A stretch of DNA of 64,000 nucleotides from Diphasiastrum complanatum (Eukaryota; Streptophyta; Lycopodiopsida; Lycopodiales; Lycopodiaceae), in the NCBI GenBank assembly GCA_029204225.1, contig CM055096.1, forward strand, positions 70,267,444 through 70,331,443, in the 5' to 3' direction. This document shows positions 10,438 to 64,000 of the stretch, piece after piece. The notes under the pieces are model-generated. The model worked only from the letters and a program-made list of their open reading frames with translations, did no database searches and was not told where the DNA came from. Each line of letters opens with the position of its first letter. Position 1 is the first letter of the stretch. Made by a program: the position numbers and the translations under genes.

Positions 10438-11335
10438 ATGGCACCTAAGAAAAAGGAGGGTGTTCTTACACCCCCCTCCCTGTTGGACACCCCCCCATCA
10501 CCGGTAGTGATGGAGGAGCCGTCTTCGGTGACAGAAACTATCAACATGGCTGCCATTGACTACACTCCTTCCAAACCTACCGAAAGTCTTTTTGCTTATG
10601 ATCTTACAAGAAATTCTTGGACTTAAGAAACAACTACACCTCTTTGAAGCTGAAAATAGCAAGTTAGCTAAGGATCTTTTTGGTGTCACGGAACGTGTGG
10701 AGCAGCTTGAGCAAGAAAATATATATCTTAAGCAACGAATTGCAGAAAAAAGTGCCTTGGAGGAGACTTCCAACAAGATCAATAGCTTGGAGAAACAAGT
10801 CGAGGAGACGAAAACGTGGGCAGCACTCTTCAAACCGGATGATATGGGCAGCAAACTCTCATCACTCGCAAAACAGGTTGAAGAAACGACATCGATCCTT
10901 AAGCAAGGTAATCACTCTCAGATTTCATCTTTTCCGAAGGAAAACGATTTGGAGACAGTTTTGGGTGAACAAGCCAGAAGGGCCAAAAAAGCCTTTAACA
11001 TTAGAGTAAGAGGCATTGCCAATGGTGGAAAACCGTTGGAAGAAGCTACGGATTTGCTCATTTCCAAGTTATCTCATGTGGCTGACGGTTTTGATACTGC
11101 TTGGCGCAGTAAATTTGATGACAATGTTTTGTTTATCAAGTTCCGCTCGCTTTCACAACGCAATGCTGCCCTTCGGCTTAGGGCAAAGCTTAAAGGTACT
11201 TTCATTTATATGGATGATGACTTAACAAATACTCAATGGTTGGCAAGAAAAAAGATTATCCTTGAAGCGAAAGAGAAAGGGCAAAGGGTTGTTTTTATTG
11301 ACGGGAAACCGAGATTTTTCGACCTTCCACAATAG
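10438..11335 (+). pseudogene. LINE 2 ORF1 protein (RNA-binding, L1-like)
   Basis: Starts MAPKKKEGVLTPP at 10438 and shifts frame near 10600 into the 10556-11335 frame. A long coiled coil (LHLFEAENSKLAKDLFG, then VEQLEQENIYLKQRI) should trimerise the protein, as in L1 ORF1p. It is followed by FNIRVRGIANG and the basic C-terminal part ending FIDGKPRFFDLP. It ends 48 bases before ORF2. A single frameshift makes it a pseudogene. Confidence 0.72.
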
Positions 11336-11383
11336 GAACTAGGGGCCCCCGGATATAGAAGCTACCCGAGATCCCCTACCAAT

Positions 11384-14300
11384 TTGAGACTTGGCTTCTG
11401 GAATTGTAATGGTTTTTTATCTTCGTCATCAGCCGGAGACTTTGCTGATTTTATTAGAAAATGCGACATTTTGTTGTTGGCTGAAACTCATGAGTCCTTA
11501 TATCATCCTCTTCCAAATATACAGGAGTACTCTTGGCATTCTGCTTTTCGTCCATTTGTTAGGGGAAAAACTTGTCGAGGATCTGGAGGAGTAGCTTGTT
11601 TATACAGAGACACCACAGTTCAGATGGTTAAACAAGATCCATACGCTCGCTATATTTGGTTACACATTATTGGCTCACTATTGGGATTACCTCAGGACAT
11701 CTATATAGCTGTATGCTATTTTGCTCCACAGACCTCAGTGTTTGCTGAGTTTGGCAGGGACCCTTTTCAGGCTCTCTCAGATGATATTGCTATCTTTTCT
11801 CAGCAGGGTTCCATTTTACTAGCAGGTGATTTCAACGCCCGCACAAGCTCTAGACAAACCGAATTTCATGCAGCTACGGATCTTCTCAGGCTTTACCCTT
11901 TGGATATGGGGCTAGACCGGGTATCACAGGATGCAGACACTCCAGCTACATCTTTCGGGGAGCAGTTGATCACTCTAGCAGAGACACACGCTCTTGCCAT
12001 TTTGAATGGCCTCACACAGTGGCCTTCCTCATCAGCATATACATGCTATCCTCATGGTGGAGGACATAGTGTGGTCGACTACTTCATTGGATCACCTGCT
12101 TTGATCTCTCACATTTCTGATTTCTCCATCACACCCCCTACCATTTCCGATCACTCACTCTTACACATCTCACTTGGTCACATAACCTCTTCTTTGCAAA
12201 TTTCTTGCTCTCTTCCCACTCATAAACGTATTCCTTTCACCCAATCTGGATTCACTAATTACACCACAATCTTATCCCAACTACTCGCTAACTTCCCGTT
12301 CATGGCACCAATTGACCAGCAAGCCACTTTTCTCTCTACATCCCTCTTAGCTGCTGCTTCCTCATCCTTCCCCACCAAAACGACATCATCTCACAGAAGT
12401 GTTCACAACAGATGGTATGATGCAGAATGCCGCTCTCTTCACAATCATGTGACATATGCCAGGTCACACTCCCCTGCCACACTCAAACAATGCCAGAAAG
12501 AATATCATAGAACCACCAGAACAAAGAAGATCAAGTCCTACATCTCTGCCAAAAAATGATCAACTCTTTAGATTCACCCTCCTCCTCTTTTTTCTGGAAA
12601 CATTTCACCAGACACTCTTCAACATTGGCCCCCATAGCCATCGAATCCTGGATCGAGTATGCCACGGAGTTATATACCACGGACTCTCCTCCTACCTCAC
12701 TCTCACCGAGACCTGACCACTGCTCACTTTTCACCCCTGACATGGTTGAAAACGCCATTAAACATGCCAAACTAAATAAAGCCACTGACTATGACTCCTT
12801 AAGTGTAGACTTCCTAAAGCCCGTAGCACATCTCATCTCCCCTTACATTGCTTATGTTTTTAACACAGCTGTTACTTCTGGTTTTCCTACGGCTTGGTGT
12901 ACTAATATCCTTCACCCCATCCTCAAGGCAGGTGATCCCATGAATGTAGGAAACTACCGCACCATTATGATTGGCCACACTAGCTAAGATATATGGCTCT
13001 ATACTACAGACAGTCACTGGATCTTTTGCTGAAACTGAGGGTTTACACGCTATGGGTCAAGCTGGTTTCAGACCGGGATATTCTACTTCAGACCAGATCT
13101 TCATTTTGAGATGCATTATTGAGAAGGCTCGACATCGGAAACAGAGAATTTACTGTTGCTTTGTGGATTTTCGCAAAGCTTTTGACTCTGTTCCACGACA
13201 TCTTCTTTTCCAGAGACTGTCTTCACTTGGCTTTTCAGAGGATACTATTGCTGCGATCATTACTTTATATGAGCGAGTCTTGGCACGTTTCAGAGATGGT
13301 AGTGGCTGGTCCTCACAGATACATTCTACCATTGGGGTGAAGCAGGGTTGCCCCTTATCACCCACTCTTTTTGCACTATATATAGATGACCTCGAGCGGA
13401 TTATTCGCGAGGAAGGTGGAGAGGGCTGTCCCCTAGCAGACATTATTATCCCCATTCTCTTGTACGTTGATGATGTGGTTCTCCTCTCATCCTCTGCAGC
13501 TGGTTTACAGAGTCACCTTTCTGCTTTACATCACTTTTGCCAGCGTTGGGGATTGACGGTTAACCTTAAGAAGACTAAGATTATGGTGTTTAACACCAAC
13601 AGACAGCATATGAGAGATGTGATTTTCTATTATGACGGGCTACCGATTGAGATCGTGACCTCCTACACCTATTTGGGAGTTCTTTTCTCTAATCCGCTAC
13701 TCACTTTTCGACCAGCAACCACCGCCAGGCTCCGCAAGGGGCATACCGCTCTTGTGCATATGGAGAGATTTTGCTCTACTTATTATGTGCAGGATCCTGC
13801 TACCAGATGCCTACTATTTTCTGCTACTGTCTCCCCAGTTGTGCTATATTCGGCTGAGACTTGGTGCCCTGATTTATCACGCGATACATGGAGAGATCTT
13901 ACTCGTATCCAGATTCTCATGCTCAGTAGGATAATCCGGGCTAAGCCCTCAGTACCACATGATATCATACTAGCCGAGTTTGCTTCTCCTCCATTAGTTG
14001 TTGGTGCTATGTTTCAGATCATCACCTTTCTTCACAGGGTATCAGATCTAGATACCTCCAGATACATTGTTGCTGCTCTCACTTCATCTTGTACCATTGC
14101 AGATCAGGGAGCCAAGCACTCCAGACTTGGGGTTTATCCGCACTTGATCTTCCGAATGGAACCCATGCTTATATCAGACAGCAGATCTACCGGAGCTACA
14201 TACGCACTATATGGTCACATCCTGATCCAGATAGGGTCAAGCTACATTATTATGGCACACATCTTTTACGGCTGGACGTTTCGGGCTTGCCTATTCTTCC

Positions 14301-14853
14301 AGTTTATCTTACACAGACGCTATCTTTTGGTCTGAGATATCGTATAGGACAGCTTCGAGTCTCTTCTCATCAGCTTGCTATCGAGACAGGTAGATACACA
14401 GACACTCCCAGATTGCAGCGGATATGTCAGCTTTGTTCTCTTCAGGAGGTGGAAGATGAGTTTCATTTCATCTTTCGCTGCCCAGTATACTATGAGATTA
14501 GAGGACGATACCATTGTTTATACCGAGATATTCCCCTCACGTTGAGCTCCTTCCTCGAGTATCCAGATGCTAGATGTGTGGGTCTTCTTTTGAGAGAGAT
14601 GTATATTTTACGAGCTTCACTTCTACCTACGCTCTCAGATATGGATTCCAGTCAGGCTCACATTACTCAGTTCTTCCAGAAGCGAGACAGAGTGGATATT
14701 TCGGTTGCGGATTTTGACGTCCCCGTCCGAAGATCGAAGACACAGAGAGTTTCGGCTCGATCCAGTGCTACTAGATCTTCATACGCCTCCCACCAGCCTA
14801 CATCACGACCCACTACTACCATCACTCATTACTTTCGGCTTGCTCGTAGCTAG
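11384..14853 (+). pseudogene. LINE 2 ORF2: AP endonuclease and reverse transcriptase
   Basis: The first frame (11384-12559) is an AP-type endonuclease with FWNCNG, LLLAETH, LLAGDFNAR, SVVDYF and ISDHSLLHI, which together provide the catalytic Asn, Glu, Asp and His. After a frameshift in an A-run at about 12555, the reverse transcriptase starts (HPILKAGDPMNVGNYR). After another at about 12980 it continues in 12971-14335 with MGQAGFRPGYSTSDQ, CCFVDFRKAFDSVP, GVKQGCPLSPTLFALYIDDL and the catalytic YVDDVVLL. A third frameshift (14089-14330) leads to the C-terminal cluster ICQLCSLQEVEDEFHFIFRC. All domains are present, with three frameshifts, so the copy is inactive but young-looking. Confidence 0.88.
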
Positions 14854-15074
14854 TTTCCTTCGCGGAGCAGGTGGTTAAGCTCTTGCTTTGTACCCTCACC
14901 AGCTGGTGGTCAAGCTTGGATACTTTTTCTCTTAGAGACAGAGAGATCGATATTTTAGTTTTAGTTTTACTGTCTTTTCATTGGTAAATAAGTCCTTATG
15001 CGGACAATGCTTCTCACATTTTGTACTCTCTTTTGTCTTATGTGCCTGGCACCAAAAGACGTTAATAATAATAA

Positions 15075-15447
<373 letters not shown>

Positions 15448-16520
15448 ATGCCACCTACTTGTTTCTGCCCTCCTCAGCTACTACCTTCCCCAAATACAGC
15501 CATCATGGGTTCTTCCGATGCATCCTCTTCTCACAGCGACATTCAAACTCAACTTGATGACCATCTCATACACATAAATCATCTCATCACTGCCCAACAA
15601 GCTATGATGACTACGCTTCAAACTTTGCAATCCTCTATTACTGATCATCTATCTCTCTTTTCAAACTCCTCCACCACCTAATACATTACCTGATCCATCC
15701 TCTTCTTCCGCACCCGTTCCTCCCATAGTTCCACCTACACCTGACCCTCATCCTGCCCCTCTTGTTCGTGATTTTAGGGATAAAGTCACACTTACTATCT
15801 ATAATGGTTCTTTTGATGGTAAGGAGTTACAAAATTGATTCTTTCAAATGGAAACTTATTTTCAGCTCGCTCCTCGCACTCCGGCAGAGCAACTTTAGCT
15901 TGTTGCCTTGCATTTGTCCAGATGCGCTTTGACATGGTGGAGTACTCATCAGTCACTATTTGATACTTTTGCTACTTGTAACGAGTTCAAAGTTGCCATT
16001 CATTCTGCCATGATCAATCCAACGTGGTTTCAGTCTCAACTCGACCTCTATAGACAGCTCACACAAACTGGTACGCTTCTTGAATACAGTGAAAATTTGT
16101 TGAGTTTTCTTATCTGTTTTTTGATATTCCACTTGTTGAAGTTATTGGTCGTTATATTTCTGGCATCCGTGGTTCTTTACGTTACGATGTTCAGTCTTTT
16201 GAGCCTACTTCATTAGATCGTGCTATGTTGCCAACCATCTTTTCAATCTCGTTCCCTTTCTCGTCCACAGTTTTCTCGATCTATCGTCCACCATCTCCTT
16301 CGCCCACTGTTTCTTCAACCATTTCTACTCCTTCCTCTATTGTTCATACCCCTACTGCTCCTCGTCCCATTATCCTGAAGCAGTAAACACCACAGGAAAT
16401 GGCTGAGATTTGTGGTAAAAATCTATGCTGAAACTATCGTAGCCCCGACCATTTGAACCGTAACTGTCCACACCCTCACCCACCAGCTACTTTACAAATC
16501 CATGATGTTTAAGACCTTGA
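15448..16520 (+). pseudogene. Chromovirus gag (broken)
   Basis: Opens MPPTCFCPPQLLPSPN, then a coiled segment (LDDHLIHINHLITAQQAMM). After frameshifts it continues with LSRCALTWWSTHQSLFDTFA, which is typical of gypsy Gag. Near 16415-16480 the zinc knuckle reads C-stop-NYRSPDHLNRNC: a TGA replaces a Trp codon and one Cys is Tyr. Gag packages the RNA, but this copy cannot. Confidence 0.75.
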
Positions 16521-16639
16521 TGATTCATCCCTCTACCTAGTTGAGGAGTCTCCTCCAAATGATCCGCTCTGATGCTTCTGTTGAGTGTCTAGCTCAGTTG
16601 GCGTATGCCACTTGGTATGGCACTGTGGGCCCCGGTCTT

Positions 16640-18420
16640 ACATGTCCGTATCGCTGGACGTGAATTTATCGCTTTGTTGATTCTAGAGCACTCATTCTTT
16701 TCTTAGCCCTTCTGTTGCTTCTTGCATCCATAGCCCCACACTTCCTGTTTCACCTCCTTTGCGTGTTGAGGTCGCCAGTTCTCATTCTCTTCAGAGCACT
16801 TCTATGTTCCATCTTCTTCCTTATCTAAAGCTGACTTTTATGTCCTTCCTCTTGAGCATTATGACCTGATCCTCAAAGCATACTGGTTTGCTTCCTTGGA
16901 AGATGTTACTATTAATCTTACTACCCAGCGTATTTCTTAGTAGACAAAACTCCCTATACGTTCTTTGGTATTGATTCTTCTGCAGACTATTCACTTATTT
17001 CTGCTAGCAGTTTGTTCATAGCCTTCCTAAGGTACATTGTGCCACGCTTTTATGCATTCAATTGGCTACTTCTCCGGCCTCTCTTACGTTGTTGCCACCT
17101 GTTATTTCTGATATATTGATGACATACGCTTCTGTGTTTGTCGAGCCTTCTACATTACCTCCATTACGGTTTATCAATCATCGCATTGATCTTATTCCAG
17201 GTGCCCATCCACCTTCTCGAGCACCTTATCATATGTCCCAATCTGAACAAGCCGAGGTCCAGCTTCAAGTTTCCGATCTCTTATAGCAAGGCCTCATCGT
17301 TCCTAGTCAAAGTCTTTTTGGAGCTCTTGTTTTACTGGTCAATAAGAAAGACGGCACTAAACGCCTCTATACTGATAATCGTGCCTCTTAATCACCTCTA
17401 TACTAATAATCGCGCTCTTAATCGTCTTACCCATTCCTCAGATGGATGATTTATTTGATCGATTGGGTAAAGCGCAAATCTTTTCTAAGATTGATTTGCG
17501 ATCATGCTACCAGCAGATTCGTATTCACCTTGGCGATGAGTTTAAGACCGCTTTCCGTACTTCTACAGGTCTCTATGAGCTTCGAGTCTTACATTTTGGT
17601 GTCACCAATGGCCCTCCCACCTTTCAAAACGTTATGAAAAATATTTTTTGGCCTTTTCTTGTCCTTGTTTATTTTGACGATATTCTCGTTTACAGTTCTG
17701 ATATGTCATCTCATGCTGCCCATGTACGTGCTGTATTTTAAATTCTTGTGGAACATCAGCTTTATGCTAAATGGTCTAAATGTACTTTTGTCGTTTCCTC
17801 TATTGATTTTCTAGGTTTCATTGTTAGTAATGGCACCATTTCCCTTGATCCTTCTAAAGCTCATGCTATCCTCAGTGGCCAATACCTATTGATGTTCACG
17901 TTGTTCGTATGTTTTTAGGCCTAGCTACACATCTAATAAGCTTGTCCCCCATTTTGCTATTGTAGCTCATCCGCTTCATTCCTCGTAAGGGTGCTAAACT
18001 TGATTGGACCCCTTTATGTCATGAAGCTTTTGCTAAGCTTCAAAGTATCCTTGCTTCTACTCCTATTCTTGCTTTACCCAACTTGTTGTTGATGCCAATG
18101 TTGTCGATGTTGGGGCCCTTTTACGTCAAGATTATAATGTTATTGCTTACGAATCTTGTCATTTACGTTCCTATGAGACGCGTTATTCTACTCACGAAAA
18201 GGAACTCTTAGCTATCATTAATGCCCTTACTAAGTGGTGCCATTATCTTTAGCCTTTAGCTTTCGATTTATACACGGATCATCAATCTTTACGATATCTT
18301 GAGACCCAAAAGCAACTTAGCGATCGACAGTTTCGTTGACTGCAGTTTTTACAGCGTTTCCATTATCGGTTACATTATCGCCCTAGTAGGAGTAACGTTG
18401 GTGCCGACGCTTTGTCTCGG
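16640..18420 (+). pseudogene. Chromovirus protease, reverse transcriptase and RNase H
   Basis: Protease remains at 16640-16700 (VRIAGREFIAL). Reverse transcriptase runs from about 17060: IDLIPGAHPPSRAPYHMS, a stop, then NKKDGTKR, KIDLRSCYQQIRI, LHFGVTNGPPTFQ and LVYFDDILVYSS, where the two Asp of the active site are intact. RNase H follows: LDWTPLCHEAFAKLQ, then YSTHEKELLAIINALTKW and ADALSR. At least six stops or frameshifts interrupt it. Order and motifs fix it as Ty3/gypsy, chromovirus type. Confidence 0.85.
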
Positions 18421-19410
18421 TTACCTGCCCTTCTTACTACTCTTACTACAAATTTCCTTGATTGGCTTGACTTACTTCCAACTGCATATGAGACTTGTCC
18501 CGACTTTAGTTCTATTTATCATACGGCCCAATCTCCATCGTCCATTCGCCACCAGGTTTATTCTCTTGTCGATCATCGTTTATACCACTATGGCGCTTTG
18601 TGTGTTCCTAGTCTACCCGATATTCGATCCCGTTTATTACATGATGCTCATTATTCTTGTGTTGGCGGTCATTACGGTTATCAAAAGTCTTTTGCTCGTC
18701 TGAAACCTTACTTTTATTGGCCACGCATGAAACTTGAATTACTAGCTCTTATACAACAATGTATGTTCTGTGCTCGTAATAAGTATTCGCGGACTAATCC
18801 TTCTAGTCTTCTTCAGCATTGATTGATTCCACATCGCCAATGGACTGATATTTCTATGGATTTTATTTTAGGCTTACCACACACACAGCGTGGCCATGAT
18901 AGTTGTCTTGTTGTCGTGGATCGGTTCTCTACACAGGCACATTTCATTCATGTTCGTGCTACCATTAGTGCAGAACTGTGCGCTTGTATCTTTTTATCTG
19001 ACATTTTTCGATTACATGGTCTCCCTAGTTCTATTCTTACAGACCGTGATACTCGTTTTACTTATGGGCTTTGGACTGAACGTATGCGTATCTTAAATAT
19101 TAAAATTTTTATGGGTACAGCCTATCACTCTTCTGCTGACGGCCAGTCTAAAGTCCTTAATCGTATTGTTGACGATTATTTACGTAACTTTATCTCACCT
19201 TCTAGTCAAGATCAGATCAGCATTTGTGTTTTGCAGAATACAGCTATAAAAGTTCTGTGAATACCAGTACAGGTGTGTCTCTATTTATGCTGGCTAATGG
19301 ATAGCCCTGTTACTTACCGTTTATAGTTACCTGTCAGTACACGTGCTTGTGATATTTTTCATGTTAGTCTACTACTTTTCCCCGGTGAGCCATGTGATTC
19401 TTCATTTTCT
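18412..19410 (+). pseudogene. Chromovirus integrase (catalytic Glu lost)
   Basis: The zinc-binding part is intact (HDAHYSCVGGHYGYQK, then CMFCARNK). After a stop at 18820 the core follows: WTDISMDFILGLP and LTDRDTRF give the two catalytic Asp. The third residue should be the Glu of DGQTE, but the sequence reads ADGQSKVLN, so the Glu is Lys. Integrase joins viral cDNA to chromosomal DNA, and this one could not. Further frameshifts follow after 19260. Confidence 0.82.
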
Positions 19411-19429
19411 AATGATCCAGAACTTTTTC

Positions 19430-19710
19430 CATTTTTACCTACTGCTATTTTACAAGTTCGAGTTATTTTGCATTGTCGTCGCCGTATTGTCCAATTCTTA
19501 GTCCAATGGGATGGTCGTCCAATTGATGAGGCTACTTGGGAGTCTTCCGATGTTTTTGCACACTCACCTTTATTGCAGGACCAAGCTCGCTCTCTTCATG
19601 CCTTAGTATGCAACACTACAGCTTCTGCACCTGATGATGCACCACTTTCTGCCCTTGCTGTTGCAGTGCTCATCCACATCTTGATGATGTTTCTAATGCT
19701 ATTGATGTAG
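19430..19710 (+). pseudogene. Chromovirus chromodomain
   Basis: The frame gives IVQFLVQWDGRPIDEATWES and then SPLLQDQARS. It is a C-terminal chromodomain with both aromatic positions present. Comparison with 4481-4772 shows the two elements belong to one lineage. Confidence 0.8.
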
Positions 19711-20061
19711 TTCCTGATTCACATGTTGTTGTTGTTGTGCCTCCTGCTGATATGCCTAATATTGATGGCTCCGATGCTCTTGCTGCTCCAGCTATTGATT
19801 CTCCATCACTTGATGATGATACCTCAATTGCCCAACGACCACCATTGCTTACATACTGATCTAGCCTTAGCAACTACTGGAATTGAGATAAAAAGCTCTT
19901 AGCTTCATTGTACTAAAAGCAGTTTTCCATTGTTGTAGGGGAATCGGCTATTGGACTGACACCACTAGCACGAAATGTATAACCCAGGAAAGAAAACGAC
20001 AATACAACGATACACTAGTAGTTATGATACTCTTTTAGCCCACATTGAGGGCAATGTTTTA

Positions 20062-20072
20062 GACGGAAGGAG
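20062..20072 (+). promoter_or_regulatory. Polypurine tract
   Basis: GACGGAAGGAG abuts the 3' LTR start at 20073. It is the expected plus-strand primer site. Confidence 0.75.
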
Positions 20073-20453
20073 TGTTATGGACTACAGTATATAGTATTTT
20101 TGGACACGCAGTTATGTTACATGTGACAGGCCTAGAAACACCATTTATATGGTTTTCAAATTTTGGCGCTAATTTTTTAATTTCACCTTCCCTCCATTTC
20201 TATATGAAGGGAGGTCGGTTTTGTCCACTATAAATAGCCACTAAGGCTGATGATTTAGTAGCTTTGATCATTTTGAGTCTTGGGCTTCTTGTAGGGGAGT
20301 TGTACTATTTTGGAGATCTTAGTTGGAGATCTGCCTGAGCTATCAGCAGCCATTGATATTCATACAGTTTCTTAGTTGGAGAATGCTTTGTGAATGCTTT
20401 TTGTTGTCTTTTGTGCATCATTGATACCAAAATCTGTGAATCTGTTCATAACA
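20073..20453 (+). repeat. 3' LTR of chromovirus (381 bp)
   Basis: Begins TGTTATGGAC and ends GTTCATAACA, with TATAAATA at 20229-20236. It aligns with the 5' LTR and is followed by the GAGGA target duplication at 20454. Confidence 0.9.
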
Positions 20454-20458
20454 GAGGA

Positions 20459-21898
20459 CCTGAAGTGAATTTTCATTGATTTACAAGAACGGGAGAAATC
20501 GACTCTCCTCTACACAACTAAACAGATCGGTGTTCATCCGCGCCAACTTAAGGCTCTTGAGCAGACTTAAGAGCACCTCATAGTCCATCCAGGTAAATTG
20601 TAATTTATAAAGTGTACAGCATGTTTAGCATTGCGACATCATGCGTCCATGATCAATGATTCTATCTATGGCAATTGATCTAGTATTCAAAGTTGAAACT
20701 TGAAAGACATACGTATTTTGTTCTAACTTCTAACTAGTAATAAGTATGTTGTGTTTGTCGATCCTTGTGTGCAGGACCTACAACCCGAGCATAGGCATCA
20801 CGTAGGACGAGGTCAAGAGCAGGTATGAGCTTTTGTGATCATGGCTCCGACGATAACATTCTTTGAGCTTGCTGATGATTCCGACGTAGCAAGGATTTGT
20901 GAAATTTAAAGAGTTCTTAGTTGGTTCCCCATAATGGTGTGATACAAAAATCATAAAGACCTAGACCTATCACGAGACATTATCTTGGTGATTATGACAA
21001 TGCTTGACAGATTGACATGACGATTCAGCTATTTCTTTAATTCATGACGCATATTCTTAAGGTAAAGTTGTTAAGAATCTAAGATTTAGACATCTATCTT
21101 TATGCAAATAGCAAGGTAATGATTCCATCTTTCTTGAGGTTCTGACATTCATATTAATGGTCTCCAAAAGCTCTAGCATATAGAGAGTCTTGACAAAAGA
21201 CAAAAGTCATGACTTCTAGCACATCCAGGCCATTATGAACTTAATTGCTCTACGAAGTTCTGTAGGGATTACAAGTGGCAACTTCACAAAGATATCTTGG
21301 GATTTGGCCTACCTCTAGTATCTAAACAATAGTTGTAAACAGCTTAAGAAAGGCATGCTCGACTAGAGGTAGCAACAACCAAAGCATAGGTGCCACGCTG
21401 TCCTCGATTATTGAGATTTTACATATCACTAGCACTAGACATAAGCAACATCCACGAAGGTTCCCAATGAACACAAACAGCAAGTCTGAAATCTTAATTG
21501 GCTATGAATGTAGTGAAAGGAGCATCACAAAGACTCAAAAAATCCTTGGATCTAACCATAGCCATAGCCAACTAGCTCCACACATGATTAAAGGCAATAA
21601 AATGGTCTACAGACTGGATCAATGGGTTCATTTAAATCAGCCAGATCTTAAAGTTTTCCAGCTGTAGGATAATTGATGCTTTATGCGCTTCGACTAGAAA
21701 AAAGGCCATTCTCTTTCTAACTTTAGCTCCATCAAAGGCTAACCATTAACCACTTGTCCTTGATGTCGAACAGCAATGGGCTATGTTTTTTGCTTCACCA
21801 TTTTGGCATGTTGAAGTGTATGCACAAAGGAAAAAATCCATGCAGAGGGATAAAAGTCCTTTTCTCCTCACAGAGTTCAAACCCTAACTAGTACCAAC
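20459..21898. other. Non-coding, probably CDC27 intron
   Basis: I searched the minus strand for the next CDC27 exon (expected GLGMIYLRQ, then the last TPRs) and did not find it. No element or other gene was recognised. AT-rich. Confidence 0.5.
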
Positions 21899-63282
<41,384 letters not shown>

Positions 63283-64000
63283 CTACAAGACACAATCATA
63301 AAGTCAAAAATACCAACAGAACGTCTCTTTTCCTTTCTCCGTCCAAAATAAGTAGTTGACATAAATAAATGACTTATTCAAAAGCCGTCCAAGGGTACTT
63401 TCTTACCCATGAGAATGATGATTCTCTATCTAATATATTTGATCTCTTCATCCCCAAAGATTTTGCAAATTTATAGTGAGAAATATTCCTTAACACATGT
63501 CTACGTTGATTTCCTAAAATCTTCAAGGAAGATTACACAATCCAAACTAACATGCTGTGAAAACGTATATTTTCGCCATAGAAGGAAAACTATCTGAGAC
63601 TTTGCTACCTTTGAACAATTATTCAAATATAAAGATGACTAAACCAGCAACATTAAGATGTGAATGAAGCAACCATTGGTGGATAAATACAAGCACACAA
63701 GGAAAAATATAAACACGAAGTTGAAAGTGAAAACACCAAGGGAGGAGCAAGCAAGTCAAGTTGCAACTTTGTCAATCCATGAAAATAACATGTTGGCAAG
63801 GAGGTGTATGCACTAAAATCCCGCTATTTATAAACAAGCAGCCCACCATTCAAGAACAAGTACCCATCTTACTCATACAAACAAGACTAGTAGGCATGCT
63901 AAAGATGAGGCATGTACTAAAATCTCAATTTGGCTCACATAAACAACAAGAAATATGCCCATGTGTCATTATGCATAGATATAATTCAGCTCCCAAGCTC
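63283..64000. other. CDC27 intron upstream of visible exon 1
   Basis: The first coding exon (expected to encode about 60 residues) was not found, so the gene continues beyond the window. Confidence 0.6.

Noticed and set aside
18299-18703. Membrane-protein-like ORF (many Leu/Ile/Val)
   Set aside because: Out-of-frame reading of the chromovirus RNase H/integrase junction; the 18412-18822 frame holds the real motifs.

Overview
The window reads as nuclear DNA of a land plant with a large, transposon-rich genome. The evidence is one intron-rich host gene on the minus strand whose exons translate into the plant CDC27/HOBBIT family (anaphase-promoting complex subunit 3), introns up to about 10 kb packed with LTR retrotransposons, LINEs and hAT-type DNA elements, and very long (CT)n microsatellites. 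The huge introns and the LINE type suggest a non-flowering lineage (fern, lycophyte or gymnosperm). That placement is inference and no species can be named.

Layout. 1-7264 is a mosaic of broken LTR elements: gypsy A (minus: RNase H/integrase border, gag, leader, Met-tRNA primer site, LTR-like block), chromovirus B (plus: 3' coding part with chromodomain, then LTR) and gypsy C (minus: gag, primer site, 642-bp LTR). 7652-20458 is a complete but dead chromovirus with a 5-bp target duplication GAGGA. Its leader carries a (CT)n tract into which two LINEs are nested head to tail (8181-15100). 20459-21898 holds nothing recognised. 21899-63282 carries twelve visible CDC27 exons on the minus strand (1762 bp of coding sequence in 41.4 kb). 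Both ends of the gene are missing: about 60 N-terminal residues lie beyond the right edge, and about 170 C-terminal residues were not found to the left.

The two largest introns (22633-33072 and 33193-43133) hold LINE fragments in both directions, a second gypsy relic with LTR and primer site, a DUF659-type hAT transposase pseudogene with introns, a 1.47-kb near-perfect palindrome, and a nearly full-length LINE (38995-42558). The introns between 43.2 and 63.2 kb hold gypsy and copia fragments and several small inverted-repeat elements.

Three themes stand out. First, one LINE family ends in (CT)n or (CTTT)n rather than poly(A), has a covarying stem-loop just before the tail, and is repeatedly found beside or inside (CT)n tracts. 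Second, a family of small elements ending CATAG...CTATG, two of them with 8-bp target duplications, carries a different palindromic G+C word in each copy. Third, related LTR blocks lie in the same orientation but have Met-tRNA primer sites on opposite sides. Almost every transposon ORF is broken by stops or frameshifts; the CDC27 exons are clean.
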